From assembly GCA_015068725.1 (NCBI GenBank), contig SVKA01000021.1:1-33373 (forward strand): a stretch of 33,373 nucleotides of DNA, written 5' to 3'. Within the stretch, counting starts at the first letter, position 1; each line of letters starts with the position of its first letter. Source of the DNA: Oscillospiraceae bacterium (GTDB lineage: Bacteria; Bacillota; Clostridia; UBA1381; UMGS1253). Shown one piece after another: positions 6,257 through 15,176 of the stretch. The notes below the pieces were generated by a model. That model had not been told where the DNA came from, did not search any database, and saw only the letters and a program-made list of their open reading frames with translations. Position numbers and translations under genes: made by a program.

Positions 6257-7429
6257 ATGAAAGCTGTAATAATTAACGGAAAAATAATTACTCCCGAAGG
6301 AATTTTAAAAAATGGGCATGTTGTGTTTGAAGATGGTATAATAACAGATGTAGGTACAAATAATTTTACAAAAGAATTCGATGGCAACATAATTGATGCG
6401 CAGGGAAAATATGTTTCTCCGGGATTTATAGATTTGCATGTTCATGGCGGAGCGGGGTTTCGGTTTGTTGATGCCACAAAAGAGGCTGTTACATCCATAG
6501 CGCAAATCCATGCCAAGCATGGTACTACAACAATGTTTCCAACGCTATCATCATTTGATTATGATACTATGGTAAAAATACTTGATAATATTGACAAATA
6601 CAAAAATGATAGCGAGGTTCCCCTTAATATAGCTGGCGTACATATGGAAGGACCGTACTGTTCAAAAAAGCAGTCGGGAGCTCAAAGTGTAAATAATTAT
6701 CGTGATCCTGTGGAAAGTGAATACAAGAGCATCATAGAAAAATATGGCGCTCTTATTAAGCGTTGGAGCTATGCTCCGGAAAATGAGGGAAGCGTGGAAT
6801 TTCAAAAGTATCTTCAAAAGAATAATATACTTGGTGCAATAGCTCATTCTGATGCGACTTATGATGATATTATGAAGGTTTATCCATATGGGCTCAGGAC
6901 GGTAACGCATCTGTATTCCTGCACGTCTACTGTTACAAGAGAAAACGGTTTCAGACGACTGGGTATTATAGAAACGGCGTATCTTTATGATGATTTTTAT
7001 GTTGAAGCTATTGCTGACGGATGCCATATGCCACCGGAGCTTTTGAAAATGATATATAAAATCAAAGGCGATAAACGTATGTGTCTGGTTACAGACGCAA
7101 CCAGATATGGTGGGGTAGAAGGAGATACTGGCACGAGCAAGCGCGGAGCTGAGGTTGATTTTATTATAGAAGATGGAGTTGCAAAGCTTCCTGACAGAAG
7201 TGCTTTTGTCGGAAGTATAGCAACAGCGGACCGGTTGATTCGCACTTGCGTGAAAAAAGCGGGAATACCGCTTGAATCTGCAGTAAGGATGATGACCGCT
7301 ACACCGGCAGAATTGTTTAACCTTTCCAATAAGGGAAGAATTTGTGTAAATTGTGATGCAGACATAGTAATATTTGATGATGATATTAACGTTAGCAAGG
7401 TGATAATCAAAGGAAATTTATATAGTTGA
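6257..7429 (+). CDS. nagA: N-acetylglucosamine-6-phosphate deacetylase-like amidohydrolase
   Basis: 390 residues, amidohydrolase superfamily. NagA removes acetate from GlcNAc-6-phosphate in amino-sugar and peptidoglycan recycling, in the cytoplasm. Visible features are a small N-terminal beta domain, HVHGGAG (61-67), HMEGPY with metal-ligand glutamate E131, IAHSDAT with H197, THLY with H218, the substrate-loop DGCHMPPELL and LVTDAT with catalytic aspartate D280, then ATPAELF near the end. These place it in the NagA family. However, the usual THL(F/Y)NAM reads THLYSCTS and the usual KGAH loop reads QSGAQ, so it belongs to a divergent Firmicutes branch. Start has AGGAGGA 8 bases upstream. No nagB, transporter or regulator is adjacent, so assignment to GlcNAc-6-P rests on homology only. 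Confidence 0.85.
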   Translation: MKAVIINGKIITPEGILKNGHVVFEDGIITDVGTNNFTKEFDGNIIDAQGKYVSPGFIDLHVHGGAGFRFVDATKEAVTSIAQIHAKHGTTTMFPTLSSFDYDTMVKILDNIDKYKNDSEVPLNIAGVHMEGPYCSKKQSGAQSVNNYRDPVESEYKSIIEKYGALIKRWSYAPENEGSVEFQKYLQKNNILGAIAHSDATYDDIMKVYPYGLRTVTHLYSCTSTVTRENGFRRLGIIETAYLYDDFYVEAIADGCHMPPELLKMIYKIKGDKRMCLVTDATRYGGVEGDTGTSKRGAEVDFIIEDGVAKLPDRSAFVGSIATADRLIRTCVKKAGIPLESAVRMMTATPAELFNLSNKGRICVNCDADIVIFDDDINVSKVIIKGNLYS

Positions 7430-7490
7430 TTTTCTTTTGGTTTGGCGCAAATATAAAATGAGATATATCAATTAAAAAAGAGGTTTTTAT

Positions 7491-8849
7491 ATGAATATTA
7501 TTGTTGTTGGTTGTGGAAAGGTTGGCGCAAAGCTGATTGAGCAGCTTTCAAGAGAGGAAGAACACGATATCACGCTTATTGATACAGACGCAGGCGTTGT
7601 GCAGGAGCTTGTAAATGAATATGATGTTATGGGTGTTGTCGGAAGCGGAATAGATGTAGATGTTTTAAACGAAGCAGGCATCAGCGAAGCAGATGTACTT
7701 ATTGCGGTTGCGGGTTCTGACGAGCTTAATCTTATGCTTTGTCTTATGGCAAAAAAGCTCGGTAACTGCCAGACTATTGCTCGTGTGAGAAAGCCTGAAT
7801 ACTTTAAAGCCATAAACCTTATTAAAAAAGACCTTGGACTTGCGATGGTAATAAATCCCGAGCTAATTTCGGCAAACGAAATTGCGAGAATACTGCGTTT
7901 TCCAAGCGCTATCAAAATAGATACTTTTGCAAAGGGACGCGTGGAAATACTCAAATTTTTAGTGCCTGATGATTGCATTTTGAGCAATATGAAGGTGATG
8001 GATATTGCCGCAAAGCTCAAAACAGATATTTTGGTATGCGGTGTTGAAAGAGGCGACGAGGCATTTATCCCATCAGGTAATTTTGATATACACTCGGGTG
8101 ATTTGCTGAGCATTGTTGCGCCTATTGGACAAGCCGGCTTGTTTTTTAAAAAAATCGGAATCAAAACTGACCGCGTAAAAGATACTTTGATTGTAGGCGG
8201 CGGCGACATGTCGTATTATCTTGCGAAGCAGCTTCTCAGGCGTAAAATTGCAGTCAAAATTATAGAGCAAAATCAGCAGCGCTGCGAGCAGTTGTTTGAA
8301 CTGCTTCCCGAGGCGATAATCACGCATGGCGACGGAACGGACAATAAAATACTTCTCGAAGAAGGACTTGAGAGATTTGACTCCTTTGTTTCGCTTACTA
8401 ATATTGACGAGGAAAACGTGCTTTTGTCTTTGTATGCGAAAAGCAAAACTGACGGAAAGGTTATTACAAAAATTAACAGAATTGAATATGGCAAGGTAAT
8501 CGGTGACTTGCAGCTTGGAACGACGATTTATCCCAAAAACATTACTGCAGAATATATCGTAAGATTTGTGCGTGCGCTGAAAAACTCTATGGGCAGCGAC
8601 ATCGAAACGCTTCACTATATTCTTGATGGAAAGGCGGAGGCACTCGAATTTATTATCAAAGAAAATTCGCCTATATCTAATGTCAAGCTTGGGCATTTGC
8701 AGCTTAAAGAAAACATCCTGATTGCAAGTATTATGCGAAATGGAAGATATATCGTTCCACATGGTCAGGATATGATTCTTACGGGTGATTCGGTAGTGGT
8801 TGTTGCGCTCAAAAACAGAGTTTCCGACATTGGTGATATACTTAGGTAG
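7491..8849 (+). CDS. trkA: Trk potassium uptake regulatory subunit TrkA
   Basis: 452 residues, the classical double-length TrkA. Two RCK modules are in tandem: the first nucleotide-binding fold opens with NIIVVGCGKVG (2-12), the second with LIVGGGDMSYYLAKQL near residue 233. Each is followed by an RCK-C ligand domain. TrkA is a cytoplasmic ring that binds NAD(H) or ATP/ADP and gates the TrkH channel. GAGG lies 9 bases before the start. Only 11 bases separate it from trkH, so the two are co-transcribed. A 61-base gap from nagA shows no clear terminator. Confidence 0.95.
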   Translation: MNIIVVGCGKVGAKLIEQLSREEEHDITLIDTDAGVVQELVNEYDVMGVVGSGIDVDVLNEAGISEADVLIAVAGSDELNLMLCLMAKKLGNCQTIARVRKPEYFKAINLIKKDLGLAMVINPELISANEIARILRFPSAIKIDTFAKGRVEILKFLVPDDCILSNMKVMDIAAKLKTDILVCGVERGDEAFIPSGNFDIHSGDLLSIVAPIGQAGLFFKKIGIKTDRVKDTLIVGGGDMSYYLAKQLLRRKIAVKIIEQNQQRCEQLFELLPEAIITHGDGTDNKILLEEGLERFDSFVSLTNIDEENVLLSLYAKSKTDGKVITKINRIEYGKVIGDLQLGTTIYPKNITAEYIVRFVRALKNSMGSDIETLHYILDGKAEALEFIIKENSPISNVKLGHLQLKENILIASIMRNGRYIVPHGQDMILTGDSVVVVALKNRVSDIGDILR

Positions 8850-8860
8850 GGGAGTTTGTT

Positions 8861-10300
8861 ATGAATTATAAAATGATTTTAAATATTCTCGGCTGGGTAT
8901 TAAAGATTGAAGCATTTTGTATGCTTTTGCCGCTTGTATGTGCTGTTTGCTACGGCGAAACTGCCGAGATGTATGTATTTTTGGTGTGTGCGTTTTTGTG
9001 CCTTATTTTTGGCACAGTTATTTCGCCACGCCGCCCCGAAAACAGAGTGATGTATGCAAGGGAAGGCTTTGTGGCGGTGGCGCTAAGCTGGGTACTACTC
9101 AGTATTTTTGGTGCACTTCCGTTCGTGTTTTCAAAAAGTATTCCGAATTTTATTGATGCGTTTTTTGAGATTGTTTCTGGATTTACCACAACGGGCGCAT
9201 CTATTCTTGCTGATGTTGAAGCACTTCCAAAATCGATTCTTATGTGGAGAAGCTTTAGCCATTGGCTTGGCGGTATGGGAGTCTTGGTATTTTTGGTAGC
9301 CATTTTGCCATTGTCCGGCAGCGGAAATCTTTTTTTGCTCAGAGCCGAAAGCCCGGGTCCGTCGGTAAGCAAGCTTGTGCCGAGGGTAAAGTCTACGGCT
9401 AAGCTGTTGTATATTATATACATTGCATTTACTGCCATGCAGATTGTGCTGATGCTTCTTGGCGGCGAGGATTTGTTTACCTCGCTGACGCTTTCGTTTG
9501 GCACTGCCGGTACAGGTGGTTTTAGTATATTGAATTCGGGAATAGCAGGTTACAGCCGCTATACACAATATATTATTACGATATTTATGATTTTATTTGG
9601 TGTGGATTTTTCTTTGTATTATGTGCTCTTTTTCAGAAAGTCAACAGATATATTCAAATCGACTGAGTTTAGATCGTACATCATCATTATTGCCGTATCT
9701 ATTTTGCTTATTTTTTGCAATGTTAGATATTTATATCCGACGGCGGAAGAAACATTTCGCCACAGTGCATTTACAGTTGGCTCGATTATTACCACTACCG
9801 GCTATACAACCTATGACTTTAACCTGTGGCCACAATTTTCAAAGACTATATTAGTGTGTTTGATGTTTATAGGCGCATGCGCCGGAAGTACGGGCGGAGG
9901 TATAAAGGTATCGAGAATTATTATTTTGTGCAAGAGCATTGTAAAGGAAATTCGCCTGTATGCACATCCAAGAACAACGCTTAAGCTAAAAATGAATAAA
10001 AGAACAATCGAACACGAAACGGTGCGCGGTGTAAATGTATATATGTCGGCGTATGCGTGTATTTTTGTGGGAGCACTCTTGATTATCAGCTTTGATAATT
10101 TTGATTTTACAACTAACTTTACCGCTATTGCGGCAACTATAAATAACATTGGACCTGGTCTTAATATGGTTGGTCCGATGGGTAATTTTTCTGCGTTTTC
10201 GCCGCTGTCGAAAATAGTGATGAGCATCTGTATGCTTGTCGGCAGACTTGAGATTTTCCCGATGTTGATGTTATTTAGTCCATATACATGGAAGAAATAA
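8861..10300 (+). CDS. trkH: Trk potassium uptake channel subunit TrkH
   Basis: 479 residues, polytopic membrane protein of the SKT family. Four pore loops carrying the K+ filter can be recognised in order: SGFTTTGASIL, FGTAGTGGFSIL, SIITTTGYTTYDFN and INNIGPGLN. The usual end FSPYTW is intact. It forms the K+ conducting pore and is controlled by TrkA. GGGGAG stands 8 bases before ATG. The gene ends just before a strong bidirectional terminator, closing the trkAH unit. Confidence 0.95.
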   Translation: MNYKMILNILGWVLKIEAFCMLLPLVCAVCYGETAEMYVFLVCAFLCLIFGTVISPRRPENRVMYAREGFVAVALSWVLLSIFGALPFVFSKSIPNFIDAFFEIVSGFTTTGASILADVEALPKSILMWRSFSHWLGGMGVLVFLVAILPLSGSGNLFLLRAESPGPSVSKLVPRVKSTAKLLYIIYIAFTAMQIVLMLLGGEDLFTSLTLSFGTAGTGGFSILNSGIAGYSRYTQYIITIFMILFGVDFSLYYVLFFRKSTDIFKSTEFRSYIIIIAVSILLIFCNVRYLYPTAEETFRHSAFTVGSIITTTGYTTYDFNLWPQFSKTILVCLMFIGACAGSTGGGIKVSRIIILCKSIVKEIRLYAHPRTTLKLKMNKRTIEHETVRGVNVYMSAYACIFVGALLIISFDNFDFTTNFTAIAATINNIGPGLNMVGPMGNFSAFSPLSKIVMSICMLVGRLEIFPMLMLFSPYTWKK

Positions 10301-10304
10301 TAAT

Positions 10305-10336
10305 AAAAAAGGTATTGCCTTTGCAATACCTTTTTT
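10305..10336. terminator. Bidirectional terminator between trkH and galE
   Basis: A perfect 14-bp stem (10305-10318 with 10323-10336) with a 4-base loop. Six A residues on the left and six T on the right provide a U-tract for either direction, serving the convergent trkH and galE. Confidence 0.92.
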
Positions 10337-10349
10337 GTATAGCTTAAAA

Positions 10350-11363
10350 TTAGTCATCATACCCGTTAGGGTTATTTTTTTGCCAGTTCCACGAATCGCG
10401 GCACATATCAACAACTGATTTTTTAGCCTCCCACCCAAGCTCTTTTTTTGCTTTCGACGGGTCGGCATAGCATGTAACAACATCGCCCGGACGGCGCGGT
10501 GCAAACTTGTAATTTATTTTAAGGTTGTTTGCCTCCTGGAAGGCATTTACAAGGTCAAGCACACTGTAACCAACGCCTGTGCCGAGATTATGAATCATAA
10601 CGCCTTTTGTAGTATTTAGTTTATCGAGCGCTTTTAAATGACCGTCTGCAAGGTCGACAACGTGGATGTAATCACGCACGCCTGTGCCGTCCTTTGTGGG
10701 ATAATCGTTTCCAAAAATGCTCAGCTGCTCCAATTTTCCCGAAGCGACCTGTGTGATATAGGGCATAAGGTTGTTTGGAATTCCCTTCGGATTTTCACCG
10801 ATGCTGCCGCTTTCGTGAGCGCCGACGGGGTTAAAGTAGCGCAGTAGCGAGATTGACCATTCTTTATCGGAAACCGCCAAATCGGTCAAAATCTGCTCAA
10901 TCATAAGTTTTGTCTGACCATATGGACTATTTGCCGATGTCGGCAAATCCTCTGTAAGCGGCACCTTGTCTGTCATACCATAAACGGTTGCAGATGAGCT
11001 AAACACCATTTTCTTTACGTTAAACTCATTCATGACCTCTAAAAGACAAACTGTGCCCGAGATATTGTTTTCGTAGTATTTTAGCGGCTGGGCAACAGAT
11101 TCGCCGACGGCTTTAAGTCCTGCAAAATGAATTACGGCGTCAATGTCGTTTTCCTTAAATATTTTGCGCATACCGTTTTTATCGAGTATATCACATTCAT
11201 AAAATTTTATTTTCTTTCCCGTGATTTTTTCGACGCGTCCAATTGATTTTGGACTGCTGTTTGAAAGATTGTCCAAAACAACAACGTCATAACCTGCCTC
11301 CAAAAGAAGAACGCAGGTGTGTGAGCCTATATAGCCTGCTCCGCCTGTAACTAAAATAGACAT
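10350..11363 (-). CDS. galE: UDP-glucose 4-epimerase
   Basis: 337 residues, extended SDR fold. Interconverts UDP-glucose and UDP-galactose (Leloir pathway and surface-sugar supply) using tightly bound NAD. Motifs: [10 protein letters not shown] (6-15) for NAD binding, S124, Y148 and K152 (SPYGQTK) as catalytic triad, and [16 protein letters not shown] typical of bacterial GalE. Start is supported by GGGAGGG 5 bases upstream on the minus strand. It is monocistronic: its own promoter lies at 11410-11438 and the shared hairpin follows its end. No galT or galK is nearby. Confidence 0.96.
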   Translation of the reverse strand: MSILVTGGAGYIGSHTCVLLLEAGYDVVVLDNLSNSSPKSIGRVEKITGKKIKFYECDILDKNGMRKIFKENDIDAVIHFAGLKAVGESVAQPLKYYENNISGTVCLLEVMNEFNVKKMVFSSSATVYGMTDKVPLTEDLPTSANSPYGQTKLMIEQILTDLAVSDKEWSISLLRYFNPVGAHESGSIGENPKGIPNNLMPYITQVASGKLEQLSIFGNDYPTKDGTGVRDYIHVVDLADGHLKALDKLNTTKGVMIHNLGTGVGYSVLDLVNAFQEANNLKINYKFAPRRPGDVVTCYADPSKAKKELGWEAKKSVVDMCRDSWNWQKNNPNGYDD

Positions 11364-11409
11364 AATAACCCTCCCAATACTTTACAATTTAATATATCTT
11401 TGAAACTAT

Positions 11410-11438
11410 ATTATACTCCTGATTTTCAAATAAAGCAA
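11410..11438 (-). promoter_or_regulatory. Promoter of galE
   Basis: On the minus strand: TTGCTT (11438-11433), 17-base spacer, perfect TATAAT (11415-11410). The start of transcription would be near 11403, about 40 bases before the galE ATG. It diverges from the fapR promoter. Confidence 0.65.
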
Positions 11439-11497
11439 GGTATTTTGGATAAAAATACAAAAACGTTAAACATATAAGGAAAAAATTGAAAAAAATA

Positions 11498-11526
11498 TTG
11501 CAAAACTATATATGCTAATGTATAAT
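11498..11526 (+). promoter_or_regulatory. Promoter of the fapR fatty-acid operon
   Basis: TTGCAA (11498-11503), 17-base spacer, perfect TATAAT (11521-11526). Transcription would begin near 11533, so the leader carries the palindrome at 11551-11563. Confidence 0.7.
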
Positions 11527-11550
11527 GTAATTAGAATATGACTAAAACAT

Positions 11551-11563
11551 ATTACCAGGTAAT
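11551..11563 (+). promoter_or_regulatory. Probable FapR operator
   Basis: Inverted repeat ATTACC-A-GGTAAT; the other strand reads ATTACCTGGTAAT, which shares the ACCT(A/G)GT-like core of known FapR boxes. It sits about 20-30 bases downstream of the predicted start of fapR transcription, a position fit for repression. FapR autoregulation is established in Bacillus; its application here is inference. Confidence 0.55.
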
Positions 11564-11598
11564 AATTTTTAAAAAGCAAACAAAAGGGAGCTGAGCAT

Positions 11599-12156
11599 AT
11601 GGCAAAGCAAAGTCTTAAAAAACAAAGACAACAAAAGCTTATGGAAAAGCTTGAAGAGAACCCGTTTTTAACAGATGAGGACCTTGCGAATATTTTTTGT
11701 GTAAGCGTTCCTACGATTCGGTTTGACAGAGCACAGCTTGGGGTAAAAGAATATAGGGAACGAATAAAAAATGTTGCGATTGCGGCAAGCAATCAAACAA
11801 GCGAGTGGCCCGCAAACAATCCTATGGGTGAGCTTTTGGACCTTAATTTGTTCAAGGATGGCCTTTCGGTGTTTGTGCCCGATGAGTCTATGACCTTTGA
11901 TGACAGTAACGTGGTTCGCGGATGCTTTATATATTCGTTTGCAGAAATGCTTGCGACAACTGTTATTGATGCAGATGTTGCGCTTGTAGATGTTGCAAAT
12001 ATAAAGTATAAACAACCCGTTATAGCGGGCAGCAAGCTGGTGGCAAAATCCGAGGTTGTAAGAAGGCGCAACAACGAGTATATCGTATGGGTCAAGATTA
12101 AGGCTAATATGACCGAGGTTTTTCGCAGTAAGTTTATTTTATCTGTTATTGATTAA
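11599..12156 (+). CDS. fapR: FapR, malonyl-CoA-responsive repressor of fatty-acid synthesis
   Basis: 185 residues, the usual length. The N-terminal DeoR-type helix-turn-helix (about 22-48) includes FLTDEDLANIFCVSVPTIRF. A linker helix follows, and the C-terminal hot-dog domain (about 95-185) contains NVVRGCFIYSFAEMLA and KYKQPVIAGSKLVAKSEV, the region that binds malonyl-CoA and releases DNA. GGGAG is 8 bases before ATG. As in Bacillus and many Clostridia it heads the cluster it controls, with plsX 33 bases downstream. An operator-like palindrome lies in its leader. Confidence 0.94.
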   Translation: MAKQSLKKQRQQKLMEKLEENPFLTDEDLANIFCVSVPTIRFDRAQLGVKEYRERIKNVAIAASNQTSEWPANNPMGELLDLNLFKDGLSVFVPDESMTFDDSNVVRGCFIYSFAEMLATTVIDADVALVDVANIKYKQPVIAGSKLVAKSEVVRRRNNEYIVWVKIKANMTEVFRSKFILSVID

Positions 12157-12189
12157 TTTTACTATAAGAGATAAGGGGCGTGGGTATTT

Positions 12190-13206
12190 ATGAAAATTAT
12201 AGTTGATGCAATGGGCGGCGATTTTTCGCCAAATCCTCAGGTTGAAGGTAGTGTAAAAGCGGCCGAGGAGCTTGGAATTGAAATTGTTTTGGTGGGAGAT
12301 AGTGAACTTATACAAAAAAAGCTTGACGAAATAGGATACAAAGGTACGGATATAACTGTGCGCAGTGCGAGCGAGGTTATCACAAATGATGATGAGCCTG
12401 CACGTGCGATACGCCGCAAAAAAGATTCATCTATCGTAGTAGCGGCAAATATGCTCAAAAACGGCGAAGGAGATGGACTTGTTTCCACGGGCGCAACGGG
12501 TGGCGTGCTTGCTGCAGGACTTTTAATTGTTGGAAGAATTGATGGTGTGCTACGACCGGCGCTTGCACCGGTGCTTCCTACCGACAAAGGACCGGCGGTT
12601 TTGCTTGATTCGGGTGCAAATGCAGATTGCAAGGCTGCAAACCTTGCGCAGTTTGGCATTATGGGAAGCGTGTATGCAAACAACGTGCTTGACAAACAAA
12701 ATGCACGCGTAGCTATTGTCAATATCGGCGCAGAAGAGCACAAGGGCAACGAAATGACGCGCGAGGCGTACACTCTTTTGAAAAAAGCGCCCATAAACTT
12801 TACAGGTAATATCGAAGGACGCGAAATTATGGACGGAGCGGCAGACGTTATTGTGTGCGATGGCTTTGTTGGAAACGTTATTTTAAAGCTTACAGAGGGA
12901 CTTGCCTCGACGCTTTTAAGAAATATTAAGGGTATGTTTATGAAAAATATACTCACCAAGCTTAGCGCGCTTGCTATGAAAGGCTCATTTAAAGAATTTA
13001 AAAAGAAGATGGATTATACAGAGTATGGCGGAGCGCTTCTTTTGGGATTAAAGCATCCTGTGGTAAAGGGACACGGCTCATCAAATGCCAAGGCTGTGTA
13101 CTCAGCTATAAAGCAGGCGGTAAAATTTGTTTCATCGGGCGTTGTAGACAAAATAAAAGAGGACCTAAAGAAAATGGAGGAAAATAATGATGGCATTGAA
13201 GGCTAA
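12190..13206 (+). CDS. plsX: Phosphate acyltransferase PlsX
   Basis: 338 residues. Transfers acyl chains from acyl-ACP to phosphate, making acyl-phosphate for glycerol-3-phosphate acylation by PlsY: the first step of phospholipid synthesis. Recognisable parts are the opening IIVDAMGGDFSP, the VSTGATGGVLAAG loop, the stretch VLLDSGANADCKAANLAQFG, and the closing YGGALLLGLKHPVVKGHGSS (split: YGGALLLGLK, HPVVKGHGSS). Its last 20 bases overlap the start of fabH in another frame, so the two are translationally coupled. Confidence 0.96.
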   Translation: MKIIVDAMGGDFSPNPQVEGSVKAAEELGIEIVLVGDSELIQKKLDEIGYKGTDITVRSASEVITNDDEPARAIRRKKDSSIVVAANMLKNGEGDGLVSTGATGGVLAAGLLIVGRIDGVLRPALAPVLPTDKGPAVLLDSGANADCKAANLAQFGIMGSVYANNVLDKQNARVAIVNIGAEEHKGNEMTREAYTLLKKAPINFTGNIEGREIMDGAADVIVCDGFVGNVILKLTEGLASTLLRNIKGMFMKNILTKLSALAMKGSFKEFKKKMDYTEYGGALLLGLKHPVVKGHGSSNAKAVYSAIKQAVKFVSSGVVDKIKEDLKKMEENNDGIEG

Positions 13207-14170
13207 AATTGTGGGCGGCGGATATTATCTTCCTGACAGAGTGCTTACAAATGCGGATTTGGAGCAGATGGTTGATACATCAGACGAATGGATTGTGCGC
13301 CGTACGGGCATAAAGGAGAGAAGAATTGCAGACAACGATGTATATACGTCGGATATGGCGTTTTATGCGGCCAGAAAGGCGATAGACAATACGAATATAA
13401 ATCCCGAAGACCTTGACCTTATAATTATAGCAACTTGTACGCCCGATATGTATACGCCTAACGTGTCGTGTATGGTTCAGGCAAGACTCGGAGCAGTAAA
13501 TGCGGCAGCATTTGATATAAGCTCTGCGTGCACAGGCTTTATATCTGCGCTTACGGTTGCAAACCAGTTTATCGCGACGGGATATTATAAAAAGGTGCTT
13601 GTAGTAGGTGCTGAAAACCTTTCGCGCATGACAGATTACAAGGACAGAAATACGTGCGTGCTTTTTGGCGATGGTGCAGGCGCATTTATATTTGAAGCGA
13701 GTGAGGATGAAGGAGTTCTGGCAACAGAAATTGGTGCTGACGGTGTTGGTGGAAAAAATCTTACAAGCCTTGCGTTTCGTGACGATGAAGCGGAAATGGC
13801 AAAGCGTGTTTCAAAAAATAAGCAGACGCTTTGGATGGATGGCAGCGAGGTTTTGAAATTTGCCGTAAGAACAATGGTTCAGGCTACTTTTGATGTGCTT
13901 GAAAAAGCGGGACTTAGTATTGATGATGTAGATATGATAGTTCCGCATCAGGCGAATATAAGAATTATTGATGGTGCTGTAAAAAGACTCGGCATAGATT
14001 CTGAAAAGGTATTTGTAAATATAGAAAAATACGGCAATATGTCCTCTGCATGTATTCCGATAGCGCTTTGCGAAGCCATTGAGCAGGGCAAAATCAAAAA
14101 AGGCGACACAGTCGTTTTGGTCGGCTTTGGCGGCGGTCTTACGTGGGGTTCGGCTGTCATAAAGATGTAG
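13187..14170 (+). CDS. fabH: Beta-ketoacyl-ACP synthase III
   Basis: 327 residues, thiolase fold. Condenses an acyl-CoA primer with malonyl-ACP to start fatty-acid synthesis. The catalytic triad is visible: C115 in ISSACTGF, H254 in VPHQANIRI and N284 in YGNMSSA. TSDEWIVRRTGIKERR near the start is the FabH CoA-binding signature. GGAGG lies inside the plsX end, 6 bases before the first ATG (13187) and 9 before the second (13190); either could be used, differing by one Met. It overlaps plsX by 20 bases. Confidence 0.96.
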   Translation: MMALKAKIVGGGYYLPDRVLTNADLEQMVDTSDEWIVRRTGIKERRIADNDVYTSDMAFYAARKAIDNTNINPEDLDLIIIATCTPDMYTPNVSCMVQARLGAVNAAAFDISSACTGFISALTVANQFIATGYYKKVLVVGAENLSRMTDYKDRNTCVLFGDGAGAFIFEASEDEGVLATEIGADGVGGKNLTSLAFRDDEAEMAKRVSKNKQTLWMDGSEVLKFAVRTMVQATFDVLEKAGLSIDDVDMIVPHQANIRIIDGAVKRLGIDSEKVFVNIEKYGNMSSACIPIALCEAIEQGKIKKGDTVVLVGFGGGLTWGSAVIKM

Positions 14171-14209
14171 TATAACACTTACTATGAATGAAAGAAGGAA
14201 ATGCAGATT

Positions 14210-15148
14210 ATGAAAACAGATTTGTGCAAGCTTTTGAATATAGAATATCCGATTATACAAGGCGGTATGGCATGGGTTGCTACGGCGCCTCTTGCAGCCA
14301 CAGTTTCAAATGCGGGCGGACTTGGAATAATAGCCGCAGGAAATGCACCTGCAGATTATGTATTAGAGCAGGTTAGAAAGGCAAAAACACTTACCAACAA
14401 GCCTTTTGGTGTAAATGTAATGCTTTTATCACCGTTTGCGGGCGAGGTTATGAAGATGCTTTGCGAAGAAAAGGTTGCAGTTGTTACAACGGGTGCGGGC
14501 AATCCGGGCAAGTACATAGCTTCATTAAAAGAGGCGGGCATAAAGGTTATTCCTGTAGTACCATCTGTAACTATTGCAAAAAAGATGGAGCGCGACGGCG
14601 CAGATGCAGTTATAGCCGAAGGTACGGAGTCGGGCGGTCATATAGGCGAGCTTACAACTATGGCACTTGTGCCGCAGGTAGTTGATGCAGTGAATATACC
14701 TGTAATTGCGGCGGGCGGAATTGCCGACAGCAGAGGCGTAGTCGCGGCATTGGCACTTGGCGCGGTGGGCGTGCAGCTTGGTACAAGATTTTTGTGCTCT
14801 GAAGAGTGCACAGCGCATGAAAACTATAAAAACGCAGTTGTAGAGGCAAAAGACAGAGATGCAGTTGTTACGGGCAGAAGTACGGGACACCCTGTTCGTG
14901 GCATAAAAAACAAGCTTACACGCGGCTTTGACAAGCTTGAAAAAGAGGGTGCAAGCGTTGAAGAAATTGAAAAATTCGGCGCAGGCGCACTCAGAAATGC
15001 AGTTGTCGATGGCGACGTGGAAATGGGAGCGCTTATGGCAGGACAGTCAGCAGGACTTGTGTGCGATATAAAACCGTGCGAGGAAATCATAAACGACCTC
15101 GTTGGCGGACTCGGAGAGGTTTTAAAAAGAATTGACAGCATTATATGA
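14210..15148 (+). CDS. fabK: Enoyl-ACP reductase II (FMN-dependent FabK)
   Basis: 312 residues, nitronate-monooxygenase-like TIM barrel with FMN. Reduces trans-2-enoyl-ACP in the last step of each elongation cycle; FabK enzymes are not inhibited by triclosan, unlike FabI. Diagnostic stretches: IEYPIIQGGMAWVA (11-24), AEGTESGGHIG, IPVIAAGGIADSRG and GAVGVQLGTRFLCSEEC. The ATG at 14210 is preferred over 14201: it gives the standard FabK N-terminus MKT-LLxIEYPIIQGG and a workable distance from AAGGAA, which is 1-2 bases from the upstream ATG. It lies between fabH and fabD as in streptococcal and clostridial clusters. No fabI or fabL is seen here. Confidence 0.95.
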   Translation: MKTDLCKLLNIEYPIIQGGMAWVATAPLAATVSNAGGLGIIAAGNAPADYVLEQVRKAKTLTNKPFGVNVMLLSPFAGEVMKMLCEEKVAVVTTGAGNPGKYIASLKEAGIKVIPVVPSVTIAKKMERDGADAVIAEGTESGGHIGELTTMALVPQVVDAVNIPVIAAGGIADSRGVVAALALGAVGVQLGTRFLCSEECTAHENYKNAVVEAKDRDAVVTGRSTGHPVRGIKNKLTRGFDKLEKEGASVEEIEKFGAGALRNAVVDGDVEMGALMAGQSAGLVCDIKPCEEIINDLVGGLGEVLKRIDSII

Positions 15149-15176
15149 TATATAAAGCGAAATGGAGGATAGAAAC

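Noticed and set aside
7487-8209. A 240-codon minus-strand frame over trkA
   Set aside because: Its Ser/Ile-rich low-complexity product is the mirror of trkA codon use; there is no start signal or homology.
12237-12959. A 240-codon minus-strand frame over plsX
   Set aside because: Antisense to a highly conserved gene; Ser/Pro-rich shadow product.
14210-15148. Nitronate monooxygenase instead of FabK
   Set aside because: The fold is shared, but the position between fabH and fabD and the FabK-type N-terminus favour enoyl-ACP reductase.
15162-15176. An upstream ATG for fabD
   Set aside because: It overlaps the GGAGG that serves the 15177 start and would add a non-conserved MEDRN prefix.
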